A stretch of DNA of 64,000 bases from Piscinibacter aquaticus (GTDB taxonomy: Bacteria; Pseudomonadota; Gammaproteobacteria; Burkholderiales; Burkholderiaceae_C): positions 1,736,001-1,800,000 of the forward strand of contig VOPW01000001.1 in NCBI GenBank assembly GCA_007994965.1, in the 5' to 3' direction. The notes under the pieces are model-generated. The model searched no databases and was not told the DNA's origin. It worked only from the letters and a program-made list of their open reading frames with translations. The number at the start of each line of letters is the position of its first letter. Position 1 is the first letter of the stretch. The position numbers were made by a program, and so were the translations under genes. Shown in pieces: positions 62,852-64,000 of this stretch.

Positions 62852-62977
62852 TCAGGGCTCGCGCTTCTCCAGGGCAGCCAGGCGGGCTTCCATGGCCTCG
62901 ATTCGATCCAGCAGCGCGTGAAGCGGCTTCTTCGCTGGGCCAAAGGGGATCAGGTTGATCAGGGCGCGCAAGTCCAT
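62852..62977 (-). CDS. Very small phage protein with coiled-coil end
   Basis: 41 residues: MDLRALINLIPFGPAKKPLH then ALLDRIEAMEARLAALEKREP, a heptad-type helix. First gene after the noncoding, hairpin-rich region. Unknown function. Confidence 0.5.
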   Translation of the reverse strand: MDLRALINLIPFGPAKKPLHALLDRIEAMEARLAALEKREP

Positions 62978-63272
62978 AGTCCGAGACTATCGCGCAGCGC
63001 CGCGCCATAGTCAATGGAAAACGACCCGCCAGAACGGCCCAGGAGGCGTTTTCCGGGCCTCTCCCCTATCCACCCCTTGCGCGCCCTCCGATCGCGCCCC
63101 AGCGCTCGATCCTGCAAGCCGTGACGCCTCTCCATGGCTCCAGCGCGCTCCGCGCTTGGCGGCCCCCCCCTTCAAGACTGCATTGCGGGCTGCATGCGCA
63201 GCACCGGCCTCGGCCAGGCGCGCGCAGTTCGCGCGGCGCTGTGCGCCTGGTGCGTCTGTTGATCCGGGGTGA

Positions 63273-63294
63273 GCGATCGGCACAAGCCGATCGC
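63273..63294. repeat. Perfect inverted repeat
   Basis: GCGATCGGC, spacer ACAA, GCCGATCGC: 9-base arms. A second hairpin GCCCGC-GAA-GCGGGC follows at 63317-63331. Possible single-strand or double-strand origin structures. Confidence 0.6.
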
Positions 63295-63384
63295 GGGGGC
63301 GCAGCCCCGGGGGCGTGCCCGCGAAGCGGGCGATGTTCTTCCCCGCAGGGGGACCGATTTAGGGCTCCCCGCGCGCCTCGCGAG

Positions 63385-63405
63385 TTATCCACGGAATGTG
63401 GAAAA
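63385..63405. other. Two facing DnaA-box-like sequences
   Basis: TTATCCACG (one mismatch to TTATCCACA) at 63385-63393 and TGTGGAAAA, the reverse complement of TTTTCCACA, at 63397-63405. Together they make an imperfect palindrome in an AT-richer patch. Confidence 0.5.
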
Positions 63406-63427
63406 CAAAGGAGGGTACCCCTGTGTT

Positions 63428-63446
63428 CTTAGTACGAAGTACTAAG
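63428..63446. promoter_or_regulatory. Perfect palindromic operator candidate
   Basis: CTTAGTAC-GAA-GTACTAAG, 8-base arms with a 3-base centre, in an AT-rich patch unlike the rest of the window. A second, imperfect repeat GTTAGATCATG / CATGACCTAAC (63449-63459 and 63468-63478) adjoins it. Typical size for a dimeric repressor site. Confidence 0.55.
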
Positions 63447-63493
63447 GAGTTAGATCATGTCAAAACCCATGACCTAACCTGTGCACAAGTAGG

Positions 63494-63950
63494 TCAGGAA
63501 TCCAGCAACGGCGCGGGTTTGCGGCGTGTCGCTTTGCGCCGAACGCCTGTCAAAACCTCAGGGGCCGAACCTGCCCCTACCCCATACGGAAGCCAAATTT
63601 GAAGCACCTTCCGTTCGCGGTTGAAGTCGGGTGCGCGCTTGACCAAAGCCGACCCGCTCCAGGCCGTCCAGCTCGGTGCGCAGCTGGCGCGGCGAGGGCG
63701 AGGCCTTAGGCCTGCCGCCCTTGGGGTTCACGGCGTAGCGCAGCACCCAGGCCAAGCGGTAGTAGCTCAGAGCCATCACGCGGCCATCGGCGCGCACGAA
63801 GGGCCGCAGGCCTTGCCAGTAGATCGCCATGGCCAGCGGCCCCTGCCCGATCAGGCGCGAGCGCTCTTCGGCCGATGACATGAAGTCGGCTCCGACCGGA
63901 TCGAAACCGAACAGGTCCAACGTGTGTTCGTCGAGGGCTCGCCGGGGCAT
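63494..63950 (-). CDS. Probable winged-helix replication/regulatory protein (frameshifted)
   Basis: About 152 residues when one extra T near 63644 is removed. N-terminal part RALDEHTLDLFGFDPVGADF and ALSYYRLAWVLRYAVNPKGG, then a winged helix: SPSPRQLRTELDGLERVGLV KRAPDFNRERKVLQIWLP, followed by a basic tail (GVRRKATRRKPAPLLDS). The fold resembles the C-terminal winged helix of small Rep proteins. Adjacent hairpin-rich noncoding DNA supports a replication role, but repressor is an alternative. Confidence 0.55.
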
Positions 63951-64000
63951 CAGTTGACGGGAATGGATTGGGTGCCCGGGTGCAGCAGCTTGAGCAGCAC
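63950..64000 (-). CDS. 3' end of an upstream phage gene (cut by window edge)
   Basis: Only the last 16 residues, VLLKLLHPGTQSIPVN, are visible. Its TGA overlaps the ATG of the winged-helix gene (TGATG), showing the operon continues to the right. Confidence 0.55.
   Translation of the reverse strand: MLLKLLHPGTQSIPVN

Larger units (their letters stand above)
62978..63493. other. Noncoding hairpin-rich region, candidate replication origin/control region
   Basis: 516 bases with no supported gene. It contains a C9-type homopolymer near 63162, perfect inverted repeats at 63273-63294 and 63317-63331, DnaA-box-like elements at 63385-63405, and two further inverted repeats at 63428-63446 and 63449-63478 just before the stop of the winged-helix gene. 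Such density of symmetric elements next to a probable replication gene suggests an origin and operator. Confidence 0.55.
55184..64000 (-). mobile_element. Predicted tailless (PM2/corticovirus-like) prophage at a dif-like site, right end outside window
   Basis: All but one of its genes run on the minus strand, mostly with ATGA or TGATG overlaps. It encodes a probable double-jelly-roll capsid protein, a packaging-type ATPase, many short membrane proteins, a GH24 lysozyme and a three-helix holin, plus a probable replication module at the right. No terminase, portal, tail, head protease or recombinase gene appears. The left boundary coincides with a dif-like site. PM2-like proviruses are known in aquatic proteobacteria; use of dif is my inference. 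Confidence 0.68.

Noticed and set aside
63317..63331. GC hairpin as a terminator
   Set aside because: No T-run on either side; more likely part of the origin-like cluster.
63121..63432. Plus-strand 103-codon frame in the noncoding part of the prophage
   Set aside because: It is Arg/Ala/Gly-rich, crosses several perfect hairpins and has no start signal; better explained as noncoding.

Overview
The window is GC-rich and gene-dense. It looks like a chromosome segment of a betaproteobacterium of the order Burkholderiales, near the Rubrivivax/Leptothrix/Methylibium group. The evidence is an elongation factor P with arginine at its modification loop next to its rhamnosyltransferase gene earP, the surE-pcm-nlpD-rpoS cluster, DUF4936 and other small betaproteobacterial proteins, and overall codon use. 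I ran no database search; family names come from motifs I can read.

Positions 1-54,831 are core chromosome. In order they hold: an Lrp-type regulator, a hemerythrin-like protein and an agmatinase/aminotransferase/amidotransferase cluster; isocitrate lyase; a diguanylate cyclase; a sulfhydrylase; a hybrid sensor kinase; fatty-acid activation and hydration genes with ETF:quinone oxidoreductase; peptidoglycan genes; a PAS-LuxR regulator divergent from a 3-oxoacid CoA-transferase operon with three TACGTA boxes between them; pyrD, rpiA and mnmC; efp-earP; uvrC, pgsA, HU, ppiD and two tRNA genes; a two-component pair; surE-pcm-nlpD-rpoS; and ygfZ, mltG, tmk, holB, a PilZ gene and tatD.

From about 55,184 to the right edge lies a different kind of DNA. 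A dif-like site (central TGTATA, XerD-side arm TTATGTCAACC) sits exactly at the end of the last chromosomal gene. Beyond it is a compact minus-strand operon of about 20 small, often overlapping genes: a probable winged-helix protein, a zinc-ribbon protein, a short FtsK/HerA-type ATPase, a 286-residue protein resembling the double-jelly-roll capsid protein P2 of phage PM2, many small one-helix membrane proteins, a GH24 lysozyme and a three-helix holin. No tail, terminase, portal or integrase gene is visible. I read this as a tailless, membrane-containing prophage that probably integrates through host XerCD at dif. Its right end is outside the window.

A second window-wide signal concerns sequence quality. 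Nearly half the genes carry one or more frameshifts, and at least 25 of these fall where the conserved protein predicts CCTGG or CCAGG, usually with the middle or an adjoining base lost. This looks like systematic base-calling error at a methylated CCWGG motif rather than gene decay, so I annotate such genes as intact coding regions with probable sequence errors.
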